Origin: Pseudomonadota bacterium
GTDB taxonomy: Bacteria > Pseudomonadota > Gammaproteobacteria > Steroidobacterales > Steroidobacteraceae
Assembly (NCBI GenBank): GCA_021843755.1
Contig: JAKBWB010000048.1
Coordinates: forward strand, 1-59,939
Reading direction: 5' to 3'
Length of the DNA: 59,939 nt
Shown here piece by piece: positions 1-9,361 of this stretch. The position numbers and the translations under genes were made by a program. The notes beneath the pieces are model-generated. The model saw nothing but the letters and a program-made list of their open reading frames with translations. It searched no databases and was not told the origin of the DNA. How positions within the stretch are numbered: position 1 is the first letter of the stretch; every line of letters starts with the position of its first letter.

Positions 1-1244
1 GCGCAGCGGACAGCAGCAGACTCATACTGCCGCTTCCTGCCGCGATCGCGACCGCGCTGCGAGTCTCGCCGCAGGTGCGACAGGCGCAGGATCTGCGCAC
101 GGCGGGTCGGTATGGCGCACGCGCCGGCCGTGCATCCCTGTTGCCGCGGCTGTCCGTGGTGGCGGGACGTTACTGGACGCAGACCCGCGCTGGGCAGCCG
201 CTTTACGTCTCGGCCAATGGCCCGCAGGAGACGTTCGGCCTGCTGCAGCTGTCCCTGCCGCTGTATTCCCCGCAACTGCGCGCACTGGCGCGACTGGCCC
301 GCGACAGAGCAGCGCTCGCGCGCAGCGAGCAGGCGCAGGCGCGTCTCGGGGTGGCCGCACAGGTGGCCAACGGGTGGTATCAGCTTGCACTCCTGCGCGC
401 CCGCGTTCGGATCTGGAAGAGTACGCTGCGATCGGTCGACATCCTGTATCGGGGGACGCAACAGAAGTACGCGGTCGGTGCGGCCGCGGTCCTGGATCTC
501 GAGCAGACGAAGCTGTTGCGGCACACCGCTGAGAGCGGCTTGCAGCAGGCGCGCGCGCAGCGGCGCGCGGCGCAGCGTGTCCTCGACGTGCTGCTCGGGC
601 GCATCCCGTCGGCGCCCATCGTGTTGCCGGCGCTTCGGCCGGCAACCCGTCCGCTGCCGGCGGAGCCGCTGTGGATCGAGAAGGCCCGGCGCGCGCAGCC
701 GCTGCTGCGCATCGCGGCGCGGCAGATCGCCGTCGGCAATGCTCAGGCGGGTACGCTGCGGGCCACGCGCTTGCCGACCGTCACCGCAAGCCTCGACTAC
801 GGGGTCGACACGGTGCCGACCCCGCGGGTCGGCGACCTCGGGTGGGAGGTGTTTCTCGGTTTGCGCATGCCTATCTTCAACTTCGGCGCGCAGCGCGACC
901 GCATTGCGGACGCTGATGCGCGCGTTGCGGCATTGCGGGCGGCCCGGCGCTCGGTCCTGTTGCAGATCCGTATGACCATCGCGCACGACTACGGCAGTGC
1001 TCGGGCGGCCGAGCGCGCCTACCGGCAAGCGCTCAAGCAACGCCGCGAGGCGCGGTCCGTGTATGACATGACGCGCGACGGCTACAAGGCCGGTACCCTG
1101 AACGCCCTGGATCTGGCTCAGGCGGAGAACGGCTGGCTGCAGGCTCGACTGCGGGTTGCGACCATGCTGGTGTTGTTGCGCATGGCGCGTACCCAGTTGC
1201 GGCTCGACGCGGGCACCTATCCGGGAGTGCGATCGGCAACATGA
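1..1244 (+). CDS. TolC-family outer membrane efflux protein, 5' partial
   Basis: The reading frame is open to the left window edge, so the true start lies outside; about 413 residues are visible. The opening segment (ALRVSPQVRQAQ) is the usual first helix of an outer membrane efflux protein. Two long alpha-helical, Arg/Ala/Gln-rich repeats follow, separated by a beta-strand region, as in TolC-type channels (known family: trimeric outer membrane duct of tripartite pumps). The signal peptide is not in view. It overlaps the adaptor gene by 4 bp (ATGA at 1241-1244), so it is translated with the adaptor and RND pump and should form their outer membrane exit. Substrate is not evident. Confidence 0.85.
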   Translation, partial: AADSSRLILPLPAAIATALRVSPQVRQAQDLRTAGRYGARAGRASLLPRLSVVAGRYWTQTRAGQPLYVSANGPQETFGLLQLSLPLYSPQLRALARLARDRAALARSEQAQARLGVAAQVANGWYQLALLRARVRIWKSTLRSVDILYRGTQQKYAVGAAAVLDLEQTKLLRHTAESGLQQARAQRRAAQRVLDVLLGRIPSAPIVLPALRPATRPLPAEPLWIEKARRAQPLLRIAARQIAVGNAQAGTLRATRLPTVTASLDYGVDTVPTPRVGDLGWEVFLGLRMPIFNFGAQRDRIADADARVAALRAARRSVLLQIRMTIAHDYGSARAAERAYRQALKQRREARSVYDMTRDGYKAGTLNALDLAQAENGWLQARLRVATMLVLLRMARTQLRLDAGTYPGVRSAT

Positions 1245-2248
1245 AGGCAATGCGCAAGTCTCCGGCCCGATTTGCCGGTACGGTCGGCCTCGTCGCGGCG
1301 GCATTGCTGCTTGCGCTGTCAGCGGCCGCGCACGCGGCGGTGCCGGTGCGGACCGCGCTCGTGGAACGCTCGGCCTGGCGTCCGCGGGTGCACGCCATCG
1401 CCCGGGTACGAAGTGTCAATCATGTCACCCTGAGCGCCCCGCTGAGCGGGCGAGTCTGGGAGCCCGCGCGCTCCGTGGGCGAGGTTCGCGCCGGGACGCT
1501 GCTCGCGCGGATCAGGCCGCCGGGCCTGCAGGCGAGTCTGCAGGCGGCGCGCACGCAGCTGCACCTCGCGCAGCTCAACGTGCAGCGCGATCGTACGCTG
1601 TATCACGACGGCGTGGTGTCGCTGCAGGTCCTGCAGGGCAGCCGCGCGACGGAGAAACAGATGCAGGCACAGGTACAGGCGCTGCAAGGACAACTCGACA
1701 ACCAGGCGATTCTTGCGCCGTTTACGGGCATTCTCGACTATCGGGTGCCCTCCGGGGCGGTGGTCAACGCTGGTACGCCGATCGTGACCCTGGACGGACG
1801 CGGCGCGCCGTGGATCGAAGCGCTGCTGTCGCCGATGAACGCCATGCGCCTGTCTCGAGCCGCACCCGTCGCGATTCGTTTCGCGGGCTGGTCGGGCAGC
1901 GGACGCATCCACAGTATTGGCCACAGCGCGCGCCAGTCGGGTCTGGTCACCGTGTACGTGACGCCGCCGCCGCGCGCGCCGCTGTTGCCCGGAGAGTGGG
2001 TGCACCTGCGCTTCGCGCAACGTTCCACACCGGGCTTCGTCGTGCCCCTGCGTGCGGTGGTCATGCAGGGTGCCGATGCGTTTGTGTTCATCGATCGGGG
2101 CGGCCGCGCGGTACGCGTGCCGGTCACGGTGCTCGGTACACGCGGGGCCCGCGCTTGGGTCACCGGCGGGTTGCGTAGCGGCGAGACCGTGGTCGTGCGC
2201 GGCGCCGGACGACTGGCCAACGGCACGCAGCTGCTCGTCGCGCCATGA
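1241..2248 (+). CDS. RND efflux periplasmic adaptor subunit (HlyD/MFP family)
   Basis: 335 residues. The N-terminus has a hydrophobic Ala/Leu signal segment (about residues 13-32, ending near AHA). Then come the split lipoyl/barrel-sandwich half (GRVWEPARSVGEVRAGTLLARI), a Gln/Leu-rich helical hairpin around residues 85-140 (LQAARTQLHLAQLNVQRDR) and the second lipoyl half (ILAPFTGILDYRVPSGAVV). This is the domain order of membrane fusion proteins that bridge an inner membrane RND pump and a TolC channel. It overlaps the outer membrane gene upstream and the pump gene downstream by 4 bp each, so the three form one translationally coupled unit. The short hairpin fits RND rather than ABC partners. 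Confidence 0.9.
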   Translation: MKAMRKSPARFAGTVGLVAAALLLALSAAAHAAVPVRTALVERSAWRPRVHAIARVRSVNHVTLSAPLSGRVWEPARSVGEVRAGTLLARIRPPGLQASLQAARTQLHLAQLNVQRDRTLYHDGVVSLQVLQGSRATEKQMQAQVQALQGQLDNQAILAPFTGILDYRVPSGAVVNAGTPIVTLDGRGAPWIEALLSPMNAMRLSRAAPVAIRFAGWSGSGRIHSIGHSARQSGLVTVYVTPPPRAPLLPGEWVHLRFAQRSTPGFVVPLRAVVMQGADAFVFIDRGGRAVRVPVTVLGTRGARAWVTGGLRSGETVVVRGAGRLANGTQLLVAP

Positions 2249-5200
2249 TCCGCCACTACCTGCGGTTCCAATGGGAGAATCGCTACACGGTGGCGGTACT
2301 GGCGGTCGTGCTGCTGTTGGCCGGCTGGGTTGCTTTCGAGCGTTTGCCGCAGAGCATATTCCCGCCCGTCGACTTCCCCAAGGTCGCCGTTCTGGTGCAC
2401 ACCAATGACCTGCCGGTGCGATACATGCTGCTGGCGGTGACCGAGCCGATGGAGCAGGCCGCCAAGGGCGAGCCGGGGGTGACGCGGGTGCGTTCCCAGA
2501 CGGGTGTCGGGCTGACCAAGCTGCACGTGTATTTCAGCTCCAGGACCAACCCCGAAACCGCGTATCTGCTGCTGCAGGCGCGGCTCGCGCACATCCCGCT
2601 GCCGCCGGGCGCGAGCGTGAGCGTGCGCCTGATGCGACCCAACATCTATCCGCTGACCGAATACGCGCTGGTCTCGAACACCGTGGACAGTGCGGCGATG
2701 AAGCCGGTGTTCGCCTTCACGCTGCGTCCGGCGATTCTCGGGGTCCGGGGGGTATACCAGGCCAAGGACACCGGCAGGGGCTGGCCGGAAGTGCACCTCA
2801 CGCTCAGCCCGCGGCGTCTTGCCCAATATCATCTGAGCGCGGCCCGGGTGGTCGCGGCACTGCGTGCCTATCAGGGACCGTTCTTCGCCGGGATGCTGCA
2901 CGCGTTCCACCAGCAGTTCATCGCCGCCACGACGCCGCGTCCGCTCGATACGGCCGCGCTGGCCCGACTGCCGCTGCCACTCGGCCCGATGAGCGCGCGC
3001 GGTGCGCGCACCGCATTGCCGCTCGATGCGCTCGGTTCGGTGAGCATCGGTTCGCCGCCGCTGATCCGCGCGGCCGCGGTGCCCGGTTATCGCCATGCTC
3101 TGCTGGTGGATATTTCGGCACAACAGGGGGCGAATCAAGTTGCGGTCGCGGCGCGGGTGCGCGCGCGGCTGCGTGCCGTCGCGGCGCATCTGCCGCCGCA
3201 TGTGCACCTGGTGCGCATCTATGATTTGAGCCGGCTGATCGGCTCCAGCCTGAGCGATGTATGGATCGCGCTCGGACTCGGCAGCCTGATCGCCTTCGGG
3301 GTCGTGTATCTGTTTCTCGGGCGCATCGACGGCGCCATGGCGACCATGGTGGTGGTGCCGCTCGCGGTCGCCGCCACCATGGTGGTGCTTGATGTCCTCG
3401 GCCTGGGGATCAACATCATGACGCTCGGCGGCATCACCGCCGCCATCGGCGCGCTGGTTGATCACGCGATCGTCATTGTCGAGCGCGGGGTGCATGGGCT
3501 CGAGGGTGATCTGGCACAGCGGCGCGAGGCGGCGCTGCGCAAGGTGGCCGACATTCTGCCGTTGATGACCATGGCCACGCTCACCTCCTGTGTCATTTTT
3601 GTTCCGCTCATCTTTCTGTCGGGAACCATCGGGCTGCTGTTCCGCGGCATGGCCGCGGCGGTGGTCATCGCACTGGTCACTTCCCAGCTCATCGCGATCG
3701 TGATCACGCCCGCGTTCGCGATGTGGGTGGCGCAGCGTCCCCGTCCGGTTCACCGGCTGCCCGGGGAGCAGTGGCTGCGCCACAGGTACGGGCGCGCGCT
3801 GCTGCGCGGCATGCGCAAACCCGGCTGGGCCGCGCCCGTCGTGGCAGCGTTGCTGATCGTGGGGACCGTCGGGGTGTTGTGGTTGCCGACGGCCTTCCTG
3901 CCCCATTGGGACGAGGGCATTTTCGTGGTGCCATACCGCACACCGGTCGGCACGGGTGTGCGCGAAACGACCCAGGTGGGGCGGGACATGATGCGTATCG
4001 CTCTGCGCAACCCGGCGGTCGCGCGGGCCTCCTTGGTGGTCGGCCGCGGTCTGGGCAACGCCTACGCCACGCCGAACAAAGGTGGCATTACGATCCTGCT
4101 CAAGCGGCACCGCGGCGCAAGTGTCTGGCAGGTGATGCAACAGCTGCGGCAGCGGTTCCGCGCGGCGTTCCCGGATCTGACTACGCTCGAGACAATGCAG
4201 GTGATGATCAATCGCCTGGGGAATCTGTCCGGATCGCACGCTCCGCTGGTCGTCGAGCTGTTCGGCAAGAGCTCACTCGTGCTGCACCAGGCCGGCGAGC
4301 GGCTGCTGGCGGCATTGCTCGCGAGCCACGACTTTCAGTCCGTGGTGTTCAAGGCCCCCTCGGCCGGACCGGAGGTGCAGGTCACGCCGAACAGCCTGGC
4401 CGCGATCCAGGGGCTCACGCCGGCGAGTCTCGCCGGTCAGCTCGTGACGCGCCACTGGGGCGAGCGGGCGGGATTCCTGTTGCGGGGGGAGCAGATCGTG
4501 CCGATCCGCGTCGAGGAAGCCCATGCCGCCGACCGTACTCCGGTGAACTACGCCGATACGCGCATACGCCTGCCCAATGGCCGCTTCGCGCCGTTGTCGC
4601 AGGTGGCGCACGTGCATCTGCAGGGTGTCGTGCCGTATGTCACCCATCAGAATCTCGTTCCCTACGCCACCATCAAGCTGAGCCCCGTGCCGGGCGAGGG
4701 ACTGTCCGTGGCGGCGCGGCGCGCCGATGGGGTGATCGCGAAAGCCGCTCTGCCGCCGGGGGTCACCAGTCAGATCGGGGGCTACTACCGTGAGCAGCAG
4801 AAGAGCTTCCGGCAGATGCTGATCATCCTGGGCGCGGCGCTGTTGATCCTGCTGGTGCTGCTCGGCTATCAGTTCGGCAGCCAGAAGGCGGCGATCGTCG
4901 CCATCGTTTCCATTGCGCTCACGGCGGCCGGGACCCTGCTGGCGCTGCTGGCGAGCGGCTCCGACCTCGACAGCACGGCGTTTCTCGGTATGTTGCTGGT
5001 GTTCGCCATCGCGGTGAACAACGTGATTCTGATCTTCTCCCGCGCACATCAGCTCGACGGCGGTGTGCCCAGGCCGGCGAGCGTGGCGCTGGCCGCGCAC
5101 CAGCGGCTGCGTCCGATCCTCATGACGATGCTCGCGGACGTGTTGGGATTCCTGCCGATTGCTCTCGGCATCGGACGCGGCACCGACTTGTTGCGGCCTC

Positions 5201-5334
5201 TGGCGATTGCCGTGATGGGGGGGCTCATCATCGGTACAGCGATGACTCTGTGGTTGGCGCCGGTACTGTATGCGGCGTGGTGGCGCCCGCGGGGCGCCGG
5301 CCGGTCCGTCCCGCTGCGCCTCGAGCAGGCTTGA
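2245..5334 (+). CDS. RND efflux pump, inner membrane permease (AcrB/CusA superfamily)
   Basis: 1029 residues, the usual RND pump length. The N-terminal amphipathic stretch is followed by TM1 (VAVLAVVLLLAGWVAF) and ends in PPVDFPKV, typical of the family. Two large periplasmic loops and two sets of TM helices follow. The TM4 proton-relay motif reads GALVDHAIVIVE, where AcrB has GLLVDDAIVVVE; the second Asp is a His here. The second half has the equivalent helix AIAVNNVILIF. The pump should drive proton-coupled export from periplasm or inner membrane to the outside with the two upstream gene products. A drug-type versus metal-type substrate cannot be decided from the sequence. The gene ends head-to-head against a small gene on the other strand. 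Confidence 0.93.
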   Translation: MIRHYLRFQWENRYTVAVLAVVLLLAGWVAFERLPQSIFPPVDFPKVAVLVHTNDLPVRYMLLAVTEPMEQAAKGEPGVTRVRSQTGVGLTKLHVYFSSRTNPETAYLLLQARLAHIPLPPGASVSVRLMRPNIYPLTEYALVSNTVDSAAMKPVFAFTLRPAILGVRGVYQAKDTGRGWPEVHLTLSPRRLAQYHLSAARVVAALRAYQGPFFAGMLHAFHQQFIAATTPRPLDTAALARLPLPLGPMSARGARTALPLDALGSVSIGSPPLIRAAAVPGYRHALLVDISAQQGANQVAVAARVRARLRAVAAHLPPHVHLVRIYDLSRLIGSSLSDVWIALGLGSLIAFGVVYLFLGRIDGAMATMVVVPLAVAATMVVLDVLGLGINIMTLGGITAAIGALVDHAIVIVERGVHGLEGDLAQRREAALRKVADILPLMTMATLTSCVIFVPLIFLSGTIGLLFRGMAAAVVIALVTSQLIAIVITPAFAMWVAQRPRPVHRLPGEQWLRHRYGRALLRGMRKPGWAAPVVAALLIVGTVGVLWLPTAFLPHWDEGIFVVPYRTPVGTGVRETTQVGRDMMRIALRNPAVARASLVVGRGLGNAYATPNKGGITILLKRHRGASVWQVMQQLRQRFRAAFPDLTTLETMQVMINRLGNLSGSHAPLVVELFGKSSLVLHQAGERLLAALLASHDFQSVVFKAPSAGPEVQVTPNSLAAIQGLTPASLAGQLVTRHWGERAGFLLRGEQIVPIRVEEAHAADRTPVNYADTRIRLPNGRFAPLSQVAHVHLQGVVPYVTHQNLVPYATIKLSPVPGEGLSVAARRADGVIAKAALPPGVTSQIGGYYREQQKSFRQMLIILGAALLILLVLLGYQFGSQKAAIVAIVSIALTAAGTLLALLASGSDLDSTAFLGMLLVFAIAVNNVILIFSRAHQLDGGVPRPASVALAAHQRLRPILMTMLADVLGFLPIALGIGRGTDLLRPLAIAVMGGLIIGTAMTLWLAPVLYAAWWRPRGAGRSVPLRLEQA

Positions 5335-5337
5335 GGC

Positions 5338-5619
5338 CTAGCGTTGCGCCGGGGCGGCGTTCCCTTCGAGCTGGATCTGCCCGCCCGTGATCTCGCCGTC
5401 CTCGTCCCGGGAGAGTTCGACGCGTCCCTGATTCTCCCAGTTCTTCAGCAGCGTGGTCAGCGAGCGGGTGTAGCGCTCCGCCGCTTCGCGCTGCCGGCGC
5501 GCTTCGCGCAGCGCTTGGCGCGCATAGACGTGGGTCAGGAGCCAGGCAATCAACGCGCCGAGCAAGGTGCCCGAGAGCGTGCACACGAGATAGGGAAGGG
5601 CCTGATTCATGGAGTGCAT
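5338..5619 (-). CDS. Small membrane-anchored coiled-coil protein, unknown function
   Basis: 93 residues. A single hydrophobic helix spans about residues 8-31 (LPYLVCTLSGTLLGALIAWLL). A charged, heptad-like helix follows (QALREARRQREAAERYTRSL), then an acidic tail with ELSRDEDGEITG. The shape is that of a bitopic inner membrane protein with a cytoplasmic coiled coil. I do not recognise the family. It lies convergent to the RND pump, with 3 bp between the ends. Start ATG at 5619; a second in-frame ATG four codons later (MNQALPYL) is equally possible. Confidence 0.6.
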   Translation of the reverse strand: MHSMNQALPYLVCTLSGTLLGALIAWLLTHVYARQALREARRQREAAERYTRSLTTLLKNWENQGRVELSRDEDGEITGGQIQLEGNAAPAQR

Positions 5620-5703
5620 TCCGCAAGCGAGCCGGAGCCCTTGGAAAACATCATCCGCCGGTTCGGGCGGCTTTGTCCACCGCTCGCGGCGCCCGCCCGC
5701 GCC

Positions 5704-6855
5704 TTAGCGCGGCTTGACCGGGGTGGCGCGGGTGCGTGGATCCTGCAGGGGCTGCAGAAGCTTCGCCACGAGGATCCCGGTGTGCCTCGCCGGCAGCTGG
5801 CTTTCGGGCAGGCAGCTCCGTACGGTGGCCGCATCGATCGTGCCGCTCGCATGCAGCACCGCCAGAGCTCCGGCGAGACGCCCGAAGCGTAACGAGCGGC
5901 CAAGCGGCGTCGATGCCGGGCCGGGTCCGCATTGCTCGCCGAGCGCGCCGCGCACGGTCTCGGACAGCTGCCAATCGGTCGCAATGCGCTGGGCGAGTAC
6001 GCCCGCGTGGGCCTGCAGGAGCGCGCCGATCAGCGCCGCGGCGCCCGGCGCGCCGTGGGTCGCCGCCGTGCACTGGGCGCGCGCGGCACGAAACAGCACG
6101 ATTTCGGCCATGCCGCTGATGAGGCTGAGCAGTTCGCCGGCAAACGGCTCGGTCCGCTCGGCTACCGCGGCGTGAATCAGGGCGGCCTGCGCCGAGCGTA
6201 GCGCATGTTCCCAGACGAGTGGGGCGAAGTGCGGAAAGTCCGCTGCGGCCGCGGCGTCGAAGACCGGCTGCAGCAGCGCAGTGGCGATCACCGAGCGCAG
6301 GCCGTCGCTGCCGAGTATCGCCACGGCCCGCTCAATCGACTCGACCGGATGGGGGCTGATCCGATAGAAGGAGCTGTTCGCCATGCGCAGCAGGTTGTCC
6401 ACCAGCGCCGGATCGCGCGCGATGATGGCCACCAGTTGACGCCGTGCCGTGCTTTCGTCGTTGACCGCGTGCATCAGCTGCGGCAGCAGGTTGGGGCGGC
6501 GGGGGAAGTGGCGCCGTTCACTGGCCGCGTCGCCGATGACGCCAAGAGCTGCCGCCACCTGCTGGTCACGCTCTCGAGCGGGCACTTCAGGCGCGCTCAT
6601 GCCCAACTCCACCTGGCGCAGCATCGCGAAGATCTCGTGAGGCTCGAGCGCGCGGATCGGGGCCGGCGCGGCCTTCGCGTCCGCCTCTTGCGTTAGCGTA
6701 ACCTCAGCAGTTATGGAGGCCGCGGCGGACTCCCCGCCCGCAGCCGGCATGGTCTGCGGCGCTGTGGTGCCCGTGCCGAATGCCCGGCGCAGCACTGGCC
6801 TCATGAGCACGGCAGCCGCGGCAAGCGCCATTGGCAAGAGGAGCCAGATTTCCAT
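5704..6855 (-). CDS. HDOD-domain signalling protein with N-terminal membrane anchor
   Basis: 383 residues from the ATG at 6855; the frame stays open upstream but that part looks non-coding. The N-terminus MEIWLLLPMALAAAAVLM is one TM helix or an uncleaved signal. A linker rich in Ala, Thr and Pro follows, then from about residue 125 an HDOD domain (RRPNLLPQLMHAVND, RDPALVDNLLRMANSSFYR, IESIERAVAILGSDGLRSVI-like helices). HDOD domains are HD-related, usually without metal-binding residues, and act in signalling and growth control. The C-terminal third contains a second helical hydrolase-like part (HALRSAQAALIHAAV). No partner gene is adjacent; the next gene is divergent, 439 bp away. Confidence 0.75.
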   Translation of the reverse strand: MEIWLLLPMALAAAAVLMRPVLRRAFGTGTTAPQTMPAAGGESAAASITAEVTLTQEADAKAAPAPIRALEPHEIFAMLRQVELGMSAPEVPARERDQQVAAALGVIGDAASERRHFPRRPNLLPQLMHAVNDESTARRQLVAIIARDPALVDNLLRMANSSFYRISPHPVESIERAVAILGSDGLRSVIATALLQPVFDAAAAADFPHFAPLVWEHALRSAQAALIHAAVAERTEPFAGELLSLISGMAEIVLFRAARAQCTAATHGAPGAAALIGALLQAHAGVLAQRIATDWQLSETVRGALGEQCGPGPASTPLGRSLRFGRLAGALAVLHASGTIDAATVRSCLPESQLPARHTGILVAKLLQPLQDPRTRATPVKPR

Positions 6856-7294
6856 GGATAGGGTCAACCCGGGCGACGGTATCGTCGCGGCACAGTCGGT
6901 GCAGATGTCGGCCGCCGCGCGAAAAACTCGGAGTCGGAAGTTCAGATCTGTGACCGGCCGCACGTCGCGGCCCTGCCGCACGCCTCCGGCGGTCGCAGGT
7001 GGGTGCGGATAGGCTTCCCGGGTGAGCAGTGCTGCCCGGCACGGCTCGATGTGGCCGCCGCGGTCTGTGCGCTCGCGCGCGCAGCGGCTCACGGGGCGGC
7101 CGAACGCACGCTCCATGGTTTCTACGGCCAACTCGCTCCGCGGCATCGAACGATGATCATCGGCGAGGCCCTGGGCGGCACGCGGTCGGCGTACGGTGCG
7201 CATCGGGGCTGCGGCGCGCTGCCCTGGCGGTACACTGCCCGGGTCAGCCAGAGCGCAACGGCGCGGGCATCTATCACGAGGCGACCGACGAACC
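6856..7294. other. Divergent intergenic region between HDOD gene and epimerase
   Basis: About 440 bp between two divergently read genes. Open frames here are GC-biased read-throughs with no recognisable protein. It must hold both promoters, but I could not pick convincing -35/-10 pairs or an inverted repeat. Confidence 0.4.
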
Positions 7295-8308
7295 ATGAAA
7301 ATCTTATTGACCGGTGCGGCTGGATTCATCGGCTTTCATACGGCGCGCAAATTGCTTGCGGCCGGACACGAGGTGGTCGGGCTCGACAATCTGAACGACT
7401 ATTACGACGTCAGCCTCAAGCAGGCACGGCTCGAGATGCTGGGACGGGATCGCGGCTTTCGCTTCGTGCGGCTGGACCTGGCCGACGAGCCGGCGATCGC
7501 GCGGCTGTTCGCCGAGGAGCGCTTCGCGCGCGTCATCCATCTGGCCGCGCAAGCCGGGGTGCGCCATTCGTTGCGGGATCCGTTCAGCTACGTGCGCAGC
7601 AATGTCACCGGCACGCTCACGGTGCTGGAGGGTTGCCGGCACAACGGCGTCGAGCATCTGGTGTACGCCTCGACCAGTTCCGTCTACGGCGCCAACACCG
7701 ACATGCCGTTTTCCCCGCACCGCGGCGCGTCGCACCCGCTGTCGATCTACGCGGCCACCAAGCGGGCCGACGAGTTGATGGCGCACAGCTATGCGGCGCT
7801 GTTCGGGCTGCCGAGCACGGGGCTGCGTTTCTTCACCGTGTACGGTCCGTGGGGCCGGCCGGACATGGCGCTGTTTCTGTTTGCGCGCAACATCCTCGAA
7901 GGCAAGCCCATCGACGTCTACAACAACGGCAATCACAAGCGCGATTTCACCTACGTCGATGACATTGCCGAGGGAGTGGTGCGGGCGTGCGAGCGCATCG
8001 CGCAACCCGATCCGGCCTGGAGCGGCGCTGCGCCCGATCCGGCCACGAGCCGCGCACCATACCGGCTGTATAACATCGGCAATCGCCAGCCCGTCGAGCT
8101 GCTGCGCTACATCGAAGTGCTCGAGCAGTGTCTGGGGCGCAAGGCTCAGAAGCGCTTTCTGCCGCTGCAGCCGGGGGATGTGCCGGACACCTGTGCCGAC
8201 GTCGAGGACCTGGTGCGCGAGGTGGGATATCGCCCGGCCACGCCGGTCGAGGCGGGCGTACGCCGCTTCGTCGATTGGTTCTGCGAGTACTATGGCTATC
8301 GGCGCTGA
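7295..8308 (+). CDS. NAD-dependent sugar-nucleotide epimerase, UDP-glucuronate 4-epimerase-like
   Basis: 337 residues from the ATG at 7295. Extended short-chain dehydrogenase/reductase fold: N-terminal NAD-binding glycine motif ([15 protein letters not shown]), [13 protein letters not shown], catalytic Ser region (YASTSSVYG) and the YxxxK pair (YAATKRADE). The set [16 protein letters not shown] and [15 protein letters not shown] is characteristic of the UDP-glucuronate 4-epimerase/GAE subgroup, which interconverts UDP-GlcA and UDP-GalA for surface polysaccharide. That specificity is inference from motif similarity; UDP-glucose 4-epimerase is the alternative. It is monocistronic as far as can be seen, since the next gene starts 148 bp later. 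Confidence 0.85.
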   Translation: MKILLTGAAGFIGFHTARKLLAAGHEVVGLDNLNDYYDVSLKQARLEMLGRDRGFRFVRLDLADEPAIARLFAEERFARVIHLAAQAGVRHSLRDPFSYVRSNVTGTLTVLEGCRHNGVEHLVYASTSSVYGANTDMPFSPHRGASHPLSIYAATKRADELMAHSYAALFGLPSTGLRFFTVYGPWGRPDMALFLFARNILEGKPIDVYNNGNHKRDFTYVDDIAEGVVRACERIAQPDPAWSGAAPDPATSRAPYRLYNIGNRQPVELLRYIEVLEQCLGRKAQKRFLPLQPGDVPDTCADVEDLVREVGYRPATPVEAGVRRFVDWFCEYYGYRR

Positions 8309-8362
8309 CCGTCGGCCCGCGGCTTGACGGCCAGCCGACGAATAATCAGACTAATCAGATGT

Positions 8363-8375
8363 ATTTCCGGGAAAT
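8363..8375. promoter_or_regulatory. Palindrome ATTTCC-G-GGAAAT upstream of the lactonase gene
   Basis: A perfect 6-1-6 inverted repeat 82 bp before the lactonase start, inside the 148-bp gap after the epimerase. The same half-sites recur as a wider inverted repeat upstream of the TonB-dependent receptor (13878-13920), so it could be an operator shared by the sugar genes. Regulator unknown. Confidence 0.35.
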
Positions 8376-8456
8376 GCCTCCGAGGGGGACCGCGCGGCTG
8401 AATGCTGGGCCGACCGACCGCCACCTTCGGCCCGTGGCCACCGACCGGGGGCGGAC

Positions 8457-9353
8457 ATGCTCGCCCGGGAGTTGAGCGTGCAGGTGCGGCGCGAGTGCGC
8501 GGTCGGCGCCGAGCTCGGCGAAGGCCCGGTGTGGGTCGCGTACGAATCGGCGCTCTGGTTCGTCGACATCAAAGGGCAGCGGCTGCATCGTCTGCAGCGG
8601 CGCACCGGCGAGCTGCGCAGTTGGCGCGCGCCGGGCCCGCCGGGCTTCCTGCTGCCGCGCGCGGGCGGCGGGTTCGTGGTGGGCTTGAAGGGCGGATTGC
8701 ACCGCTTCGATCCGGCGAGCGGCAGCTTTGCGCCCCTCGCCGAGGTCGAGCCGCATCGGCCGGACAATCGCTTGAACGATGGCTGTGTCAGCCCCGAAGG
8801 CGCACTGTGGTTCGGCTCGATGCACGATCCGGAGGTCCAGCCGAGCGGCGCGCTGTATCGGCTCGATGGCGGCGGCGGGTGCGTGGCGTTGGATGAGGGC
8901 TATGTGGTGACCAACGGTCCGGCCTTCAGTCCCGACGGGCGGATCTTCTATCACACGGACAGCGTCGCGCGGATCGTGTACGCCTTCGACCGTCCGGAGC
9001 CGCACGTGCTGCTCAACAAGCGTGTGCTGCTGCGCATCGAGGCCGATGCGGGCTTTCCGGACGGCACCGCCGTCGACGCCGAAGGCTGCCTGTGGATCGC
9101 GCTTTGGGCGGGCGGGTGCGTGCGGCGGTACTCGCCCGAGGGCCGGCTGCTTGCGAGCGTCTCGATGCCTTGCTCCCGGGTCACCAAGGTTGCTTTCGGA
9201 GGCGAGGATCTGCGCACCGCGTATGTCACGACGGCTCGCCAGGGGCTCTCCGAGGCCGAGCGGGCCGCGCAGCCGCATGCCGGCGACGTGTTCAGTTTCA
9301 CCGCGCCGGTCCCCGGGCTGCCGCAGCGGCCGGTATCGGTGGCGTGCGGTTGA
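8457..9353 (+). CDS. SMP-30/gluconolactonase family sugar lactonase
   Basis: 298 residues, the normal length for the family. A six-bladed propeller with the family's metal-site residues is visible: Glu in ELGEGPVW, Asn in DNRLNDG, Asn in VTNGPAFSPD and Asp in PDGTAVDAEG. These proteins hydrolyse aldono-lactones to aldonic acids using a divalent metal. Start ATG at 8457 is preceded by a strong GGGGGCGG. It is followed immediately by the KDGal kinase and KDPGal aldolase genes, which points to galactono-, fucono- or arabinono-lactone as substrate. No signal peptide, so it acts in the cytoplasm. Confidence 0.88.
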   Translation: MLARELSVQVRRECAVGAELGEGPVWVAYESALWFVDIKGQRLHRLQRRTGELRSWRAPGPPGFLLPRAGGGFVVGLKGGLHRFDPASGSFAPLAEVEPHRPDNRLNDGCVSPEGALWFGSMHDPEVQPSGALYRLDGGGGCVALDEGYVVTNGPAFSPDGRIFYHTDSVARIVYAFDRPEPHVLLNKRVLLRIEADAGFPDGTAVDAEGCLWIALWAGGCVRRYSPEGRLLASVSMPCSRVTKVAFGGEDLRTAYVTTARQGLSEAERAAQPHAGDVFSFTAPVPGLPQRPVSVACG

Positions 9354-9361
9354 CCGACGCG

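Noticed and set aside
1738-4239. 833-residue open frame on the minus strand opposite the RND pump
   Set aside because: GC-rich shadow of the pump gene: composition dominated by Arg, His, Gln and Asp, no domain, and the sense strand is a clear full-length RND protein.
5704-7329. Longer start for the HDOD gene (541 residues)
   Set aside because: The extra N-terminal 158 residues are Arg/Pro/Ala-rich without structure; the membrane segment right after ATG 6855 fits a true N-terminus.
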